Assembly: GCA_043228905.1 (NCBI GenBank) | Contig: JBHGNT010000014.1 | Span: 20,832,001-20,896,000 of the forward strand | Origin: Azolla caroliniana | Lineage: Eukaryota > Polypodiophyta | DNA: 64,000 bases | Reading direction: 5' to 3' | The notes under the pieces: model-generated | The model's input: only the letters and a program-made list of their open reading frames with translations | Database searches by the model: none | Told to the model about the DNA's origin: nothing | Translations under genes and position numbers: made by a program | In this document: piece by piece, positions 36,273 through 48,541 of the stretch | Numbering within the stretch: the stretch's first letter is position 1 | Layout: the number at the start of each line of letters is the position of its first letter

Positions 36273-38335
36273 CTCCCCCTCAAACTCAACCTCAGGTAGG
36301 GTCGTAGTGTCAACCTCTGTGGCAGCCGGTTCTTCCAACCGACTTCTCTTGGCGTCGCTTCGCCTTGCTCGCGCTCCTTGTCCAGTCCGGTCCCGTTTGC
36401 CGCGACCCCTTTAGTTCTGCGTGCCTCGACCTTTGGCATGTCTGCTCAATAGGCCCATCTCAGCTCCTTCGCTGCTATGACTCCGGCGCTTGCCGATCCG
36501 TTGGTTCCTCCGCGATGGCATCGACTTCCGCTGCGTTTGTGTCTCCTTGGCCTCTCGTTGATCCAACTCATCCGGATCTGTCTGTTGATCCGAATCGGCT
36601 GTCTTCGACTCGTTCCAGCTCTTGTCCGAATCGGTATCCTCCGATTCGATTTTCGGCTTCAGGCCTCTCACCACATCGGACCACGTCCGGGTCTTGGCCT
36701 TCTCCGTGCTTCCCTTGGCTTCTTTAGCTGGTTCACCGAAGTCGAATTCTTCATTCGATTCCGCATCATGGCCATTACGATCGTGATGACCTCCGCATAG
36801 CATGCACTTCTCTTCCTGAGTGTACACTTCTTCTTCACAGCCGCTCACTCCGACCTGTTTGGATGTGCCGACTTCCTTCGTCGACTCGGCTTCATTTTTC
36901 TTCTTGTCTCCACCTCTACCGGTTCTTCTCTTACCTACGGGTTCAACAGTTTTTTTGCCTTTGCCTGTTTCGGTAGTGTCTTTGCCCTTGCGTCTCCCCC
37001 TCAAGTGCGGCACGTCGAGATGTTGAACACCAAGCATTTCGGTAAAGTGTTGCAACTTGTCCAACCCGAGCGGCTTGGTGAAGATGTCGGCAACTTGCCG
37101 ATCCGTGTTAACATACTGTAGTTCAACTTTACCGCTCAAGACCCGCTCACGCACGAAGTGATAATACAGTTCTATGTGCTTTGTGCGAGCATGGAACAAA
37201 GGGTTCTTGGCGAGCTGCATGCTGCTGAGGTTATCACAGTAGATCAGGATCGGGGTCGGTACCTCGATCCGCAGGTCTTGCAGTAGTCGCCGAAGCCAAA
37301 TGGCTTCGCAGGTGGCAACGGTCGCGCCCCAGTATTCAACCTCAGTGCTGGATAGAGCCACTGTTGGCTGCTTTTTGATGCTCCACGAAACAGTCGCGCT
37401 TCCAAGAGAAAACATAAAGCCGGAAGTTGAGTGACGATCCGTTGCATTGCCAGCCCAGTCTGCATCTGTGTAGCCGACAAGCTCTTCGGTTATACCTTGT
37501 CGGTATAAGAGCCCCCAGTCCTTAGTCCCGCTTACATACCTCAATATTCGTTGCGTGCACTGAAGGTGCTCCACGGTCGGCTTATGCATGAATTGGCTTA
37601 CCACTCCGACCGGATAGCTAATGTCGGGTCGGGTGATGGTCAAGTAAATCAGGCTTCCGAGTATTTGTCGGAACCGTTTCTCATCGTAGGTTGGTCCGGA
37701 GTTGGGACGAATCTTCTGATTTCGGTCCAAGGGTGTGGAGACAAGTCGGCATTCCGTCATGCCGAACTTGTACAGTATATTCAACACATAATGGCGTTGA
37801 GAAAGCAATATGCCGTCGGGGGTGCAGATCACCTCGATCCCCAAAAAATAATGAAGGTCCCCCAAGTCCTTCATATCGAATGCGTCCGACAACTGGGACT
37901 TGACGCGGTTGATTTCCGGATGACCTGGGCCGGTGATGACTAAATCATCAACATAGAGTAAGATACATACTGAACCGTTTGAGCCTTGACGGATGAACAA
38001 GGAAGAGTCCGACTTAGAGGCAACAAACCCCATCTTTCGCAACCGGTGCGTGATCTTAGCATTCCAAGCACGGGGGGCTTGCTTCAAGCCGTACAACGAC
38101 TTCCTCAGCCGGCATACCGCCGACTTGTTCACCTCCGACTGAAATCCGGGGGGCTGAGTCATAAAGACTTCTTCTTCAAGATATCCTTGAAGGAAGGCAT
38201 TCTTCACATACATCTGATGAAAATGCCACCCCCTTGCCACAGCAACCGCCAGTACCACACGAACCGTCGTCATCTTCGCTACAGGAGCGAAGGTCTCGTC
38301 ATAGTCAATTCCGTGGGTCTGCGCATATCCCTTCG
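36267..38335 (-). pseudogene. Copia E RT, RNase H and C-terminal extension
   Basis: One frame from 38335 to 36411 (about 640 aa) carries RT (AKGYAQTHGIDYDETFAP, KNAFLQGYLEEEVFM, ILLYVDDLVITGPG), RNase H ([35 protein letters not shown]) and an extension with CMLCGGHHDRNGHD. A CAA to TAA change at 36411 breaks it. The same frame then runs on to a TGA inside the 3' LTR. Upstream codons of RT lie at 56439-56659 beyond F. Confidence 0.85.
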
Positions 38336-38340
38336 CCACT

Positions 38341-38802
38341 TGTTAATCCTAGGGCCGGACAACAGCCTAACACAGAGTGTCCACTTAAGACACTTCACCA
38401 AAGGGTGGTACGACAGAATGACTTACGGCACAACGCTTAATTAGACCTTAATCGATTTCTTAGCAACACATCATTAACACGCGCAAGATACAACAATAAG
38501 CACAGAACGGTAATCAACATTGAAAGATTAAAGCAATAAGTTCTATTAATTATCCGCTCTCGATTACATTGTAATCGGGCCTTTATATAGGTCCCCGGTG
38601 CGAAATACAAAACGGTGCCAACCGGCACCTTTTCGGATTCGGCCCGGATCCGGATCGGCATACCAATTCCGGTCTGTCCGTCCACATCTACTCATATGTT
38701 ACTATATATTTTAAGACTACTAATTACAACAGTTCTCGAATAAACTATTCCTTTTCACACTCTAGTTTGGACCTCCTTAAGCCTTCTTGCCAGCCGATAA
38801 CA
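38341..38802 (-). repeat. 3' LTR of gypsy F
   Basis: Matches 55972-56433. Ends GATAACA. Confidence 0.9.
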
Positions 38803-39878
38803 CATGGCACGCCCGTGGGACAGTACCTTGTACGTCGAACCCACTATCCGGCCCTTTTACGCTTTGTCCAAAATGTCTAGAATGCTTTGCTCCAAAATTT
38901 CAATTGGCTCGTCGGTAATCTGTTGTTGTTGTGGTGGCTGGTGCTGCTGTTGCTGTTGTTCCGTTTGTGGTTGTGGCTTCGTTTGTCGCTATGGCACCGA
39001 CGTTTCCTGCGTTGGTTCCTCCGTCGAAGTTATTTCTGGCTTACTGACGCCGGCCTGGTCCCCGTCTGGTCCAAGTACCGGCGACGGTTCCTCATCACTA
39101 AGGTTGACCGTTGCCGCCTTTCTCGCTTTTTCTTCCCGAAGCCGGGACCGCTGATAGCTTTCGAACTGGATTTGAGCCTCCAGCCGATTGTCGTCCAGTT
39201 GAGCTACGAGCTGCCGGACCTGTACCAATTGTTCCTCCGCCAGGGCTGTGAAATCTTCGGCCAACTCATCCCTTATGGTGGTGAAGTCCTCTGAGGTCAG
39301 CGTATAACAGTCGTCACCCTCCTTCCGCCGGTTTTCTACGTCTGCCCTGAGCAATTGAAGTTCCATCGTATTCTGCGCCCATTTCGTCCACCAACGCACA
39401 GAGTTGTCGTTAATCAAGCTTTTGGTCTTAGTGAGCCATGACTAGAGGATGCAGTGGATCCGTTCGGCTCCCATCCGTGATGTATTTTCTGCGGCCCTTT
39501 GCTCTTCTTTCAATTGCTTGATGATACGGACCATGTCCGCCTCCTGCTCCCTACAATGCGACAATTGATTTTGATAGGTTGTTTGCAACCTCTGTAATAC
39601 CATTGTCGCTCTTTCCTTATCTTCATGGTTCTGTTTGTGGAGCTCCATCCGGTCATTCGCCGCTTCCTCCAATAGCTTAGAACTCTCAGCTCGTTCTTCT
39701 GCGAGTGCCGTTGTGGCCCTATCAACTTCTTGTCGGAACTCGGCCATCCGTTCCTGCTGTAGCTTATACTCCGTCTCCAGCTGCTTGTAGTCCCGATGCA
39801 GATGATCAAAATCATCGGTCTTCTGCTTCAGCCTCTGGTTGATCTGTCGACGTGCTGTTGCGTTGTTACGCGCGTGCG

Positions 39879-40708
39879 TGTAGAAAGGCGGGACCACGAG
39901 GGTCTTGGACTAGGGAGTGACGGAGCGCAGGAAGTCGTGCTTCACCCTTTCCGGGGCACCCCAGGAGCACACCGGAAGCAACCGAATGAGAGAGAGAAAG
40001 AGAGGGAGACAGAGAGGGATCGCGCGCTAGGGAGAACGAAGCAGCACCCTTTTCGGGGCACCCTAGGAGCACACTGGAAGCAACCAAACGAGAGAGAGAA
40101 AGAGAGGGAGACAGAGAGGGAGTGCGCGCTTGACCCCGACTTACGCACACACACACACCGACCCGACTCACGCCCTTGTGTGCAGGAACGCAAGAAGGGG
40201 GAAGCACTCGACACCAACAGAGACACGAGTATACCCAGACAGACACAAAGTATGTATTACAAGGGAAAGAATACAACCCCGACATCGAGCCGGACCAAGC
40301 TAGGGTAGGTTACAACAGCAGTCTGCAACCAAGCCGCCGTCCGGGGAGCTCTCAGGCTCGTCACGCAGAGCGGGGTCTTGCACAGGAGACCGAGCGGGAA
40401 CAACCCTCCACAGTTCACACACACCGCGACGAAGAGGAAGAAGAAGTAGAAGAACTAACCCTAAATCTAACGGTATATCGTCTAACAGAAAATGGGCAAC
40501 CCCTCTACAAGGGACCATCCCTTCCTTTTATAGAACAAGGAGAGGGATGCGTTACAATGTGGGATAAATCTCGATTTACATGGGATTCTTCGTCCCAACT
40601 TGACTCTTATTATTCACACAATTACATGAGGGTGAGTGCACATGGTGCACCCCGCCGATGTAGCCAATATTTCCCGGTTTTCGCCTCTAGACGAAATTAT
40701 TCATGACA
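39879..40708 (-). mobile_element. Solo LTR I in the coiled-coil ORF of F
   Basis: 830 bp starting TGTAGAAAGG and ending CATGACA on the forward strand, flanked by GTGCG (39874-39878) and GCGCG (40709-40713), a 5-bp duplication with one change. On the minus strand CTATAAAAGG (about 40528) is a TATA box, supporting minus orientation. It contains two copies of an about 100-bp segment (around 39940-40020 and 40045-40125). Confidence 0.75.
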
Positions 40709-42160
40709 GCGCGCGGTCCTCCCGGTCCTTCTGTTGACGGAGCTCTTCCTTCAGCCTCTCGATTTCCGTCTCTACCATTCGTCGCAGCTTGTCTTTTTCC
40801 TGCAGCAATTTCTCTTTTTCCTCCTTCAGCCGGTTGTAAGCATGATGTCCTTTACGCAGGTTTTCCTCTGCCTGGCGGAGATTCTCAGCAGTCTTCTTTA
40901 ATTCTTCTTCGGCCGCCTTCTTCAAGTCGCGTTCGCGGCTCCGTAATGCTTCTTGTGTGGCAAGTTCATCTCGTAATTCCGCATGCTCTTGGGCTTGCGC
41001 CACATCTTTCTCTGGGACAATTTGTGTCTCTGGGGTCTTATTCCTCTGTACATCAACCGAAGTCACCGGTGCTTAGATCTACGTTGCGGTTAAGGCCATT
41101 TTGGCCATGTCTCCTGTGATCCGATCCAAGTCTTGTTCGAGGCACCGTATCCTTGACCGGGTCGTCTCCAGTTCATCGGTTGTGACGAGCAACCGTTCCA
41201 TTTGCGCTCTTTCTTCCGCCTCTATGCATCCGACTACTCTGGCAATTTGGTCTCCTATCCACCGGAGCCATTGGCTGCCGGTGCATTGTTGTTGCGCTTG
41301 CACGGAGGGTTGGCTCATGGGTTCACTCGCCGATGGCTGGTCCTGCCTTACTGCGTCGAGCTGCCCTTCTGGTTCTGCCAGCTGACCACTTTGCCGTTTC
41401 GGTTCTAAGTGTATTTCGGCTAGCCACCCCTTGTCTGCTTGTTCTTGGTCGGCTGGGAAGGTTGGCCTTTGTATATCTGGCTCTTGAGTTTGGGGGCTTG
41501 CCGGTTGTGTAGGGTCTTCTGTGATCGGTTCCATCCGAACCGGTTCCGGTGCCTCCCTTGGCGTGGGATGCTCAGTGTGAATTGCGGGCGTTCCATCCCC
41601 TTGTGGGTTCGAACGCTTCCCGGCTGGCTCAACGGTGCTCTTTACCGGCCGCCACTAGAGGTGCTCCGTGGGTTCTTCCTCCATTTCCTCCGCCTGAGTC
41701 CCGACATTCATTCTTGCCGCCAGGGTGTCCGTTTCTTGTTGCACCGGTCGGTGGAGTGGGCTCTTTAGGGGCCGTGCTGGTGTCTCCTCACTTGCATTTA
41801 TCAGCTGCTTTCGGCTGGCGCGCTGCTTTGCCGCCTTCTTTGCGTCGGCCGTCTTCCCCTTAGTGGCCTTGGAAGCCAACAATTGTTGCCGTTTTGAAGC
41901 AGGTTTCGGGGTGCCGTCCGTTGATCTTCCCCGCTTCTTGGTTTGGACGGGCTCGACCAGTGGCGCCAATAGGGTGAGCCATTGCGTCACCGCATGCCAT
42001 ATTTTCCGGCCTTCCTTGCCGTCCTTTCCTCTTACTATATCAATAGTCGTACACAGCCCGTCGGCGATCAGCACCGGCCAATCCACCTTGACCCCTTCGT
42101 ATGTTGCAATGATCAAGCCTGCTCGGTTCTGAGGCATGACGGGGGGTCGAGGGTACACGT

Positions 42161-42819
42161 TGTCGTGAAGAAAACCGCCCACAAGAGGAATCGGAGGAAC
42201 AAGGCGTGGGAAACGGCTCTGCACACACGCGCGCCAAGAAGTACATACGAGGATCCTAGGTGGGTAGATTCGGGGGTATGCAGTTAATGCCAAACGGCCT
42301 CTTGACGGGCTATAAAAGGAAGAGGAAGAATAGAAGTGGGGATCTCGCGCGGAGAGGACGAAGTGCTGCCGGACCGTTTCTGGGCGTTTCTCTCTCTCTC
42401 TCTCTGTGTTTCCTTCCTTCTCGAGCTCCATAGCTTCTGTGCAGGGTTCTGAGGAGGCTCGCGCTGTTTCGAGGAACGCCCGAGTGCTTCCGGCAGCACC
42501 TCCGACCTGCTACCCCGTTTGTGTTTCGAAGCGAACAGGCATCGGCATCTGTTCGCCGGCCTGTTCGGTTGTAAACAACCTGTGCCCCATCGAGGGTTGT
42601 AGTCGTGATTAGCCATTTTTGTTAATACACTTATTTAGTCATTCGCATCTGTCTGTGTCGGTGTCTGTTCACGTTCTCCGTGCTGAAGGGCCGTGTCCTT
42701 GCGTATCCCCGGTCCTGCGTAGCCGGTTCTCTCTCTTTCTCCTCCCTTGCTTGCTCTTTGGTTCGAGACCCCCGCGGTCCCGCCTCATTTTCACACGCAC
42801 TTGCGTAATTATCTCGACA
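42161..42819 (+). repeat. 5' LTR of G
   Basis: TGTCGTGAAG to TCTCGACA. TATA box TATAAAAG at 42311-42318 and (CT)n tract at about 42390-42406 just downstream, the expected promoter/leader order for plus orientation. Confidence 0.95.
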
Positions 42820-42821
42820 TC

Positions 42822-42840
42822 TTTGGTGAACCCGACGTGA
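42822..42840 (+). promoter_or_regulatory. Probable primer binding site of G
   Basis: TTTGGTGAACCCGACGTGA lies two bases after the 5' LTR. It has the TGG...-type start of tRNA-primed sites, but I could not assign the tRNA. Confidence 0.5.
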
Positions 42841-42863
42841 AAGAGGCGGCAGAAGAGCAGGAA

Positions 42864-44990
42864 ATGAGAGGGTCGGATCTCGCAGAGGCCATGGCTTCGG
42901 CCGTGGATCGGATTGTAAACGCGCGCGAGAGCACCGGTGCCCTCGACAGAGCTATTGAGGCGGTCGTCGGCACGATCGGCCGGTTCGATGGGAAGGATGC
43001 CACGAAGTATTTGGCGTCCTACGGTGCAGAGATGCTGATGCGGGACATTCCGGAAGAAAGGCGTCTGGCCGGATTTCCCCGAGTAGCGATGCCGAGCATC
43101 CATGCGGAGGTGCTCGAGGTACGGACGGAGAGCCGTACCTGGGAGGAGTTCGAAGGTCGGCTCCTAGAGAAATACGGGCTGGACGACGCGCTCCGGCTTT
43201 CGAAGCGAAGGTTCATGGAATGGGTGGAGTCCCCGGGAAAGGGAAGAAACGCGTCGGCGCTCCTCCGGGAGTTCGAGGAGAACTTCGCACGCCTTTCGGC
43301 GCTTGACAGGATGGTCCTGGATACAAGCCGGGTCCTGCTGTTTGTCAAATCGGTTGACGAGAGGGATCGGAGTCACGTGGGCGCCCTGCTAGAAACCGAA
43401 GACGGGCTCACTACCGACTGGGCGGCTGTCAGGAAGGTCTGTGGCCGTTTCGACAAACGGCGAGAATGGGCGGATGACGGTGCGACCGGGTCGGGCTCGG
43501 TCGCAGCAAGGAAGTTCGAACCAGCGCCACGGGTGCGAAAGGAAGGGACCGGAGAGTGGTTGGACACCGGTTCGGCTTCGACCGGCGTAGTCACAGGCTC
43601 AACCGGAGGAGCGGCGCTGGAGGAATTGACGAAGGCGATAAAGGACCTCCAAATCGCGCAGGCCCGAAGGGAAGGAGGCGAACCGGCTCGTGACCAACGG
43701 CCGGCGGCAGGAAACAGGTGCATGTGGTGCGATGAAGTCGGCCACATTCGGAAGGACTGCGGCGACTTCGCGGAGGCGCTGAGGAACAGGGTGGTGTACC
43801 TGTGGGAAGGACGGGTGCATGCCAGCGACACCCGAAGGGCCCTGAGCCGAAACGACGGAAAGGGTGGTATGAAAAGGTTGATGGAAGAGGCGGCGGCCCG
43901 ACACGCGGAAACCGTCCACTACTCGGCGTCAGCCGGCATTCGAGTCGGGGGCGGCGAGGCCCGGGGGGAAAGCAAAGCCGGATTCTGGCCGACGATGCTG
44001 GAAGGCCTTGCCGGTGCAGGGCTTAAAAGGGAGGAATCGGACCGTGCGGAGAAACGGGTACGGGAGATGACCGGGTGGAGCGACCCGGTCGAGGAAAAGA
44101 CGGGCTTCGTGGAAGCCGCTTGCAGGAACTACGAGGCTCTGGTAGAAGAGAAGCGGGTGGGGAAACCCGGGACGACCGGGCCCTCACAACGATACGAGAC
44201 CCGGTCCGGGCCACGACGGGACGAAGCCGGCGGGGCCGGTACGCGAGATAAACCCCAGAAGGGCGGGTACCGTCTGGGGACGGAGATAGAAAGAACCACG
44301 GACTTACGAAAGGTCCTGGAGGAACGGATCCTCGACAGTAAGGTGGAGCTGTCGTTACGAGAGGTGCTGGGAATCGCCAAGAAGGAGTTCCACGACTCCA
44401 TCGTGGACTTGGTGAAACGGAAGAGGCTGTCGACGGAGACAGAACCGGAAAGACCGGTGGAAGTGCGGACGACGCACCTAGACGACATGGCGCTGGGAGA
44501 CGAGTGGGCGGAAAGCCACTATTCGAGACCACATTGGGCCCGAGCGACCACGGAAACCCCGGTGAAGATCGGCGATGTCCAGGAACCGGTGGTAGCTTTA
44601 GTAGACCACGGATCGGAGATCAATTTGATGTCCATGGACTTCTATAAGAAGGGCAAATGGCCGATCAACACCAAGCACGGGTGGAAAATAAGGGCAGCAA
44701 CGCGCGCCACCGAGGAACTGCACGGGGCCTGTCCGAATGTGCGAGTCAAGATCGGCGATGTCGAGATTGACCAGCACTTCTTCGTGCAGGAGACGTCTTC
44801 GCATCCGGTCATACTGGGAGAGCCGTACATCACGGCGGCGCGAATGGAGACCAAGGTGCTGGACAACGGTTCGGCCTATGCGCGGGTCAAGAGCCAGGAC
44901 GGGCGCCATTCGGTCCAGTTTTTGACGGTCAGGCCGAACCACGAGCGTAACCGCGACTCCCTCGGTTCCGATAACCGAGAGGATTTTTAG
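42864..44990 (+). CDS. Element G gag-protease polyprotein
   Basis: About 708 aa from ATG 42864 (MRGSDLAEAMASAVDRIV). The frame is open upstream into the LTR, but this is the first ATG after it. Residues 1-220 are capsid-like helical gag. A CCHC zinc knuckle CMWCDEVGHIRKDC lies at about residue 287. The C-terminal 140 residues form a retropepsin: VALVDHGSEINLMS (active-site Asp, with His in place of the usual Thr/Ser), VRVKIGDVEIDQHFF and HPVILGEPYI. The frame ends in TAG at 44988, inside the frameshift signal joining it to pol. Confidence 0.9.
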   Translation: MRGSDLAEAMASAVDRIVNARESTGALDRAIEAVVGTIGRFDGKDATKYLASYGAEMLMRDIPEERRLAGFPRVAMPSIHAEVLEVRTESRTWEEFEGRLLEKYGLDDALRLSKRRFMEWVESPGKGRNASALLREFEENFARLSALDRMVLDTSRVLLFVKSVDERDRSHVGALLETEDGLTTDWAAVRKVCGRFDKRREWADDGATGSGSVAARKFEPAPRVRKEGTGEWLDTGSASTGVVTGSTGGAALEELTKAIKDLQIAQARREGGEPARDQRPAAGNRCMWCDEVGHIRKDCGDFAEALRNRVVYLWEGRVHASDTRRALSRNDGKGGMKRLMEEAAARHAETVHYSASAGIRVGGGEARGESKAGFWPTMLEGLAGAGLKREESDRAEKRVREMTGWSDPVEEKTGFVEAACRNYEALVEEKRVGKPGTTGPSQRYETRSGPRRDEAGGAGTRDKPQKGGYRLGTEIERTTDLRKVLEERILDSKVELSLREVLGIAKKEFHDSIVDLVKRKRLSTETEPERPVEVRTTHLDDMALGDEWAESHYSRPHWARATTETPVKIGDVQEPVVALVDHGSEINLMSMDFYKKGKWPINTKHGWKIRAATRATEELHGACPNVRVKIGDVEIDQHFFVQETSSHPVILGEPYITAARMETKVLDNGSAYARVKSQDGRHSVQFLTVRPNHERNRDSLGSDNREDF

Positions 44991-45024
44991 AGAGGACTGC
45001 CAAGGCGTGGGGCCGCGACAGTCC
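44981..45024 (+). promoter_or_regulatory. Candidate -1 ribosomal frameshift signal, gag-pro to pol
   Basis: Heptamer G-GAT-TTT (44981-44987) in the gag frame is immediately followed by the TAG stop. After a 6-nt spacer (TAGAGA) comes GGACTG (44994-44999), pairing with CAGTCC (45019-45024). Slipping back one base at GAT TTT puts ribosomes in GGA TTT TTA GAG, which is open without a stop into the pol frame. Confidence 0.65.
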
Positions 45025-48000
45025 GGAGGCTCCGGGAAAACCCCACATTTGTACGATAAAACCGTGTACGACAGGTAGGGTATTTTGCTTCTCCGACAGC
45101 GGAGCGTGTACGATAGTCGGCATCGGCGGCCGAGAGAAGACAAAGGCGGAGGGGAGACTTCGAGCGTGCGGAGTTCTCGGCCCTGACGAGGAAATCAGCG
45201 GAGCCGTGGAGGCGGTCTCATTCGACGACACCTTGGGGACGCTGGGAAAGGTGGTCGAAGAAGGCCTTAACGAAGACCGGACGATACCGGTGTGTTCCGA
45301 GGAGATGTACGGAGTCATCATGGACTTCGGTCGAGGACTCGAGTCAGTTCGGACGGCCCGCGTAAGCACCAAGTACAAGACTGTGGACCGGAAGGTAAGG
45401 CCAGTCGCGGCACCCTTACCGGAGGACAGCGCGTCGAGAATCAAAGGGGTTGCATCGGACCCTAGTCTACGAGATCCGGCCTGCATAGGGCACACCTTCA
45501 CCGACGAGACGCTCCGAGAGCTCAAAATAGGTGGGGGCGGGTTCCTACTGCCGGCGGAGGAAGACCGGTTTCGGAGAATGCTCGGAAGGCACGGGAAAGC
45601 CTTCGCATTCTCGCCGGAGGAAATCGGGTGCGTTGACCCGACGATCGTGGAGCCAATGGTGATATTCACGGTACCGCATGTACCATGGAATCTCAAGCCA
45701 ATCCCGGTTCCGAGAGCTCACATCCCGAAGTTGATGGAGCTGCTGAGGCAGAAAGTTGATATGGGAATTCTCGAGCCGTCGAGCGCCCCATATTCGAATC
45801 GATGGTTTACCGTACCGAAGAAAAACGGTTCGTTGCGCTTCATCCAGGACCTGCAGCCGGTCAATCGAGTGACCATTCGGAACGCAGGGATCGGACCGAC
45901 CATAGACGAGTTCGCGGAGGCCTTCGCCGGAAGGTCAATTTACTCGGTCGGGGATCTATACTCAGGGTACGACCAGTTCCAGCTAGCCGTGGAGAGCAGA
46001 GACATTACGACGATGCGAACTCCCCTCGGCCTAGTTCGGATGTGTACACTGCCGCAAGGAGGGACCAACTCGGTGGCCCACATGGTGAATGCGATGAACA
46101 AGGTTCTGAGGGACTGTATCCCGGACATCACCATGCCGTTTCTGGATGACATCCCGATCAAGGGATGCCCGGTGGAAGAAAAGGACGAGACGATCGGGCC
46201 GGACGGATGCCGGCGATTCGTGGCGACGCACATCGACGACTGCGAGAAGGTGCTGCAAAGGCTAGAGGATGCGAGACTCACCTTCTCCGGGGAGAAGTCG
46301 GCCTTCGGGCAGTCAGAAATCATGGTGGTCGGACACCTGTGCGGACCATATGGCCGGAAACCGTCTCCGGCAAAGGTAGAAGCCATCTCAGCGATGAAGC
46401 CCGACTGCAGCTCGGTCACGGAAGTACGGAGATTCCTGGGGGCATGCGCGTTCTACCACATATGGATCCCGCATTACGCACACGTCGCGGAGCCACTTTA
46501 CGGGTTGCTGAGAAGGGGGCGAAGGTTCGAATGGCTGGACGAGCACGCGGAATCGGTCCGGAAGCTGAAAGAGGCCCTTGCAGCGGCACCGGCACTCCGG
46601 AAGGCGGTATACGGGAAGGGTACCCCGGTATTCATAACGGTGGATACCAGTCCGACCGGGATCGGATGGGTCGTGAACCAGGAAGACGAGAACGACAATC
46701 GGTTTCCGATCCGATTCGGCGCGAAAGTCCTCAGTGAACGGCAGCGAGGATACGCCCAGGTTAAACGCGAACTCTGGGGTATTGTTTCGGCGGTTAAGGC
46801 CGACAAAGACTACCTGATAGGGACAGAAGTGATCATCGAGACGGATTGCCTGCCGATTCTCGGTATGGTTTCCGGATGCGCGACTCCGGACCTGGCTATG
46901 CTCAGGTGGATAGCGTACATCAAGTCCCTGGACCCGGAAATACGACACATTTCCGGGAAAGACAACGCCATGGCCGACATGCTTTCGAGGGTGAGGTTCG
47001 ACGACGAGGGCGGCATGGTTTCGGAAGACGAAGAAGTCGGCGTGGATTTCTTCGAGGCGGCGTACATAACGACCGACGGGATGAGCACTCCGGCGCTTAA
47101 CGAGTTCGACGCGAGCAAGTACGACGGGGAGTGGCTGCAGATCGGCGGGTTTTTGAAGACAATGATGCCCGATGCGTCATGGACGAAGGACGAGGCCAAC
47201 CGGATCCGGAAGAAAGCATATCGATTCTTTCTCCGAGATGGGAATTTGTGGAAGCACCCGAAGAAGAGGAACGGCGTCCCGCTCCGGGTGGTGGCGATGA
47301 AGGAAGAACAGGAGAAGCTACTGGCGGCCCACCACGACAGCCCTTGGGCTGGACACCGTGGAACGTGGGCGACATTTGAGAAGCTGAAGGGGAAGTACTG
47401 GTGGCCGGGATTGTACCGGGACGTGCATCGGTTCGTGTCAACTTGCGAGAGTTGTCAGATGCACTCGATAGTCCGACACCGGGACGGGCTTCGCCCTACG
47501 TACCCTCCGACTATCCACTTCAAATGGATGGTAGATCTGGTGACGATGCCGATGGGGGTAGGACAGATGCGGTATCTGGTCCTAGCACGGGAAGACCTGA
47601 CGAACCAGGTGGAAGGCCGAGCCCTTCAGAACAAGACGACCGCGGCCGTGTGTCGGTTCCTAATCGAGGACGTGATATGCCGGTACGGGTGCGTCGGGAA
47701 GATCGTGGCTGACCGAGGGGAGTTGGACGCCGAAGAAGCCGCGGAGCTATTCGACCGGCTGGGGGTCAAGCTCTCGCTCACCACTGCGTACAATCCGGAG
47801 GCGAATGGAAAGGTGGAGCGCGGACACGGACCGATCGTCAAAGCGTTGGTTCGGGCATGCGGAGGCCGAATCGGTGACTGGCCGCGGCTCCTACCTTATG
47901 CTTTGTGGGCAGACCGGACCACGCACAGTTCGGTAACCGGGTACATGCCGACAGAGCTCATGTTCGGCCAGAAGCCGATCATGCCGATTGAACGGACGAT

Positions 48001-48469
48001 CTCCTCGTGGGCAACGGTCGACTGGAGGGACGAGATGAGCCGGGAGGAGTTGTTGGCCGCGCGTATACGACAGCTCGAGCGGAGACCGGAGGACGTGGCA
48101 CTGGCTACGGAGAAGCTCCGGGTGGCGAGGACAAAGAACAAAGCCCGGTTCGACCGAACGCACCGGCTACGACCGAAGAAAATCGACGAAGGTGACTGGG
48201 TGCTCGTCTACGACAGCAGCCTCGACAACCAGCACCGAGCAACGCGGAAGTTCGCACAGAGATGGTTCGGGCCGTACACGGTACAGAGCGCCAACGACAA
48301 CGGGACGTATCATCTGGCGGAACTCGACGGTACGAGAATAGCGATACCCGTGGCCGGGAAGAGGATCAAAGCTTTCAAGAAGCGGCACGACGACGAACCC
48401 GACCCGATTCTCCTGGACAGCAGCGACGACCGATCCGAGGCCGAGAAAGGGCCGGCAGGCGAAGAGTAA
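44989..48469 (+). CDS. Element G RT-RNase H-integrase polyprotein
   Basis: The frame is -1 to gag and open from the gag stop. Conserved sequence starts by 45206. RT at about 45690-46300: LRFIQDLQPVNRV, LYSGYDQFQLAVESRD, LPQGGTNSVAHMVNAM, PFLDDIPIKG (catalytic DD). RNase H at about 46620-46980: VDTSPTGIGWVV, QVKRELWGIVSA, ETDCLPILG. Integrase: HHCC zinc finger (H...H, CESCQMH), core acidic residues in WMVDLVTMP, VADRGELD and GKVERGHGP. Then a GPY/F-like module (RWFGPYTVQSANDNGTYHL). No chromodomain recognised. No stop or frameshift anywhere. Intact, presumably translated by frameshifting from gag-pro. Confidence 0.92.
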
Positions 48470-48527
48470 AGGCGGGCCGGTTTTCTCCGTGCCAACTTAA
48501 TTTGGCGCATACCGGTGGATGCGCGGT

Positions 48528-48541
48528 TAGGTGGGGGCGGA
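48528..48541 (+). promoter_or_regulatory. Polypurine tract of G
   Basis: AGGTGGGGGCGGA directly before the 3' LTR. Confidence 0.7.

Noticed and set aside
38989-41534. Host coiled-coil genes (myosin- or kinesin-like)
   Set aside because: The coiled-coil frames lie between the pol and 3' LTR of F on its coding strand and join in frame across insertions, so they belong to the element.
42747-42863. Gag of G starting within the 5' LTR
   Set aside because: The frame is open there, but the 3' LTR copy shows the same open stretch without gag, and the first ATG after the primer site is at 42864.
45090-45125. Protease-like motif SDSGACTIVG in the upstream pol frame of G
   Set aside because: A far better retropepsin (VDHGSEINLMS with flap and VILGEPYI) already ends the gag frame. 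The second motif has no flap or C-terminal signature and is probably chance.
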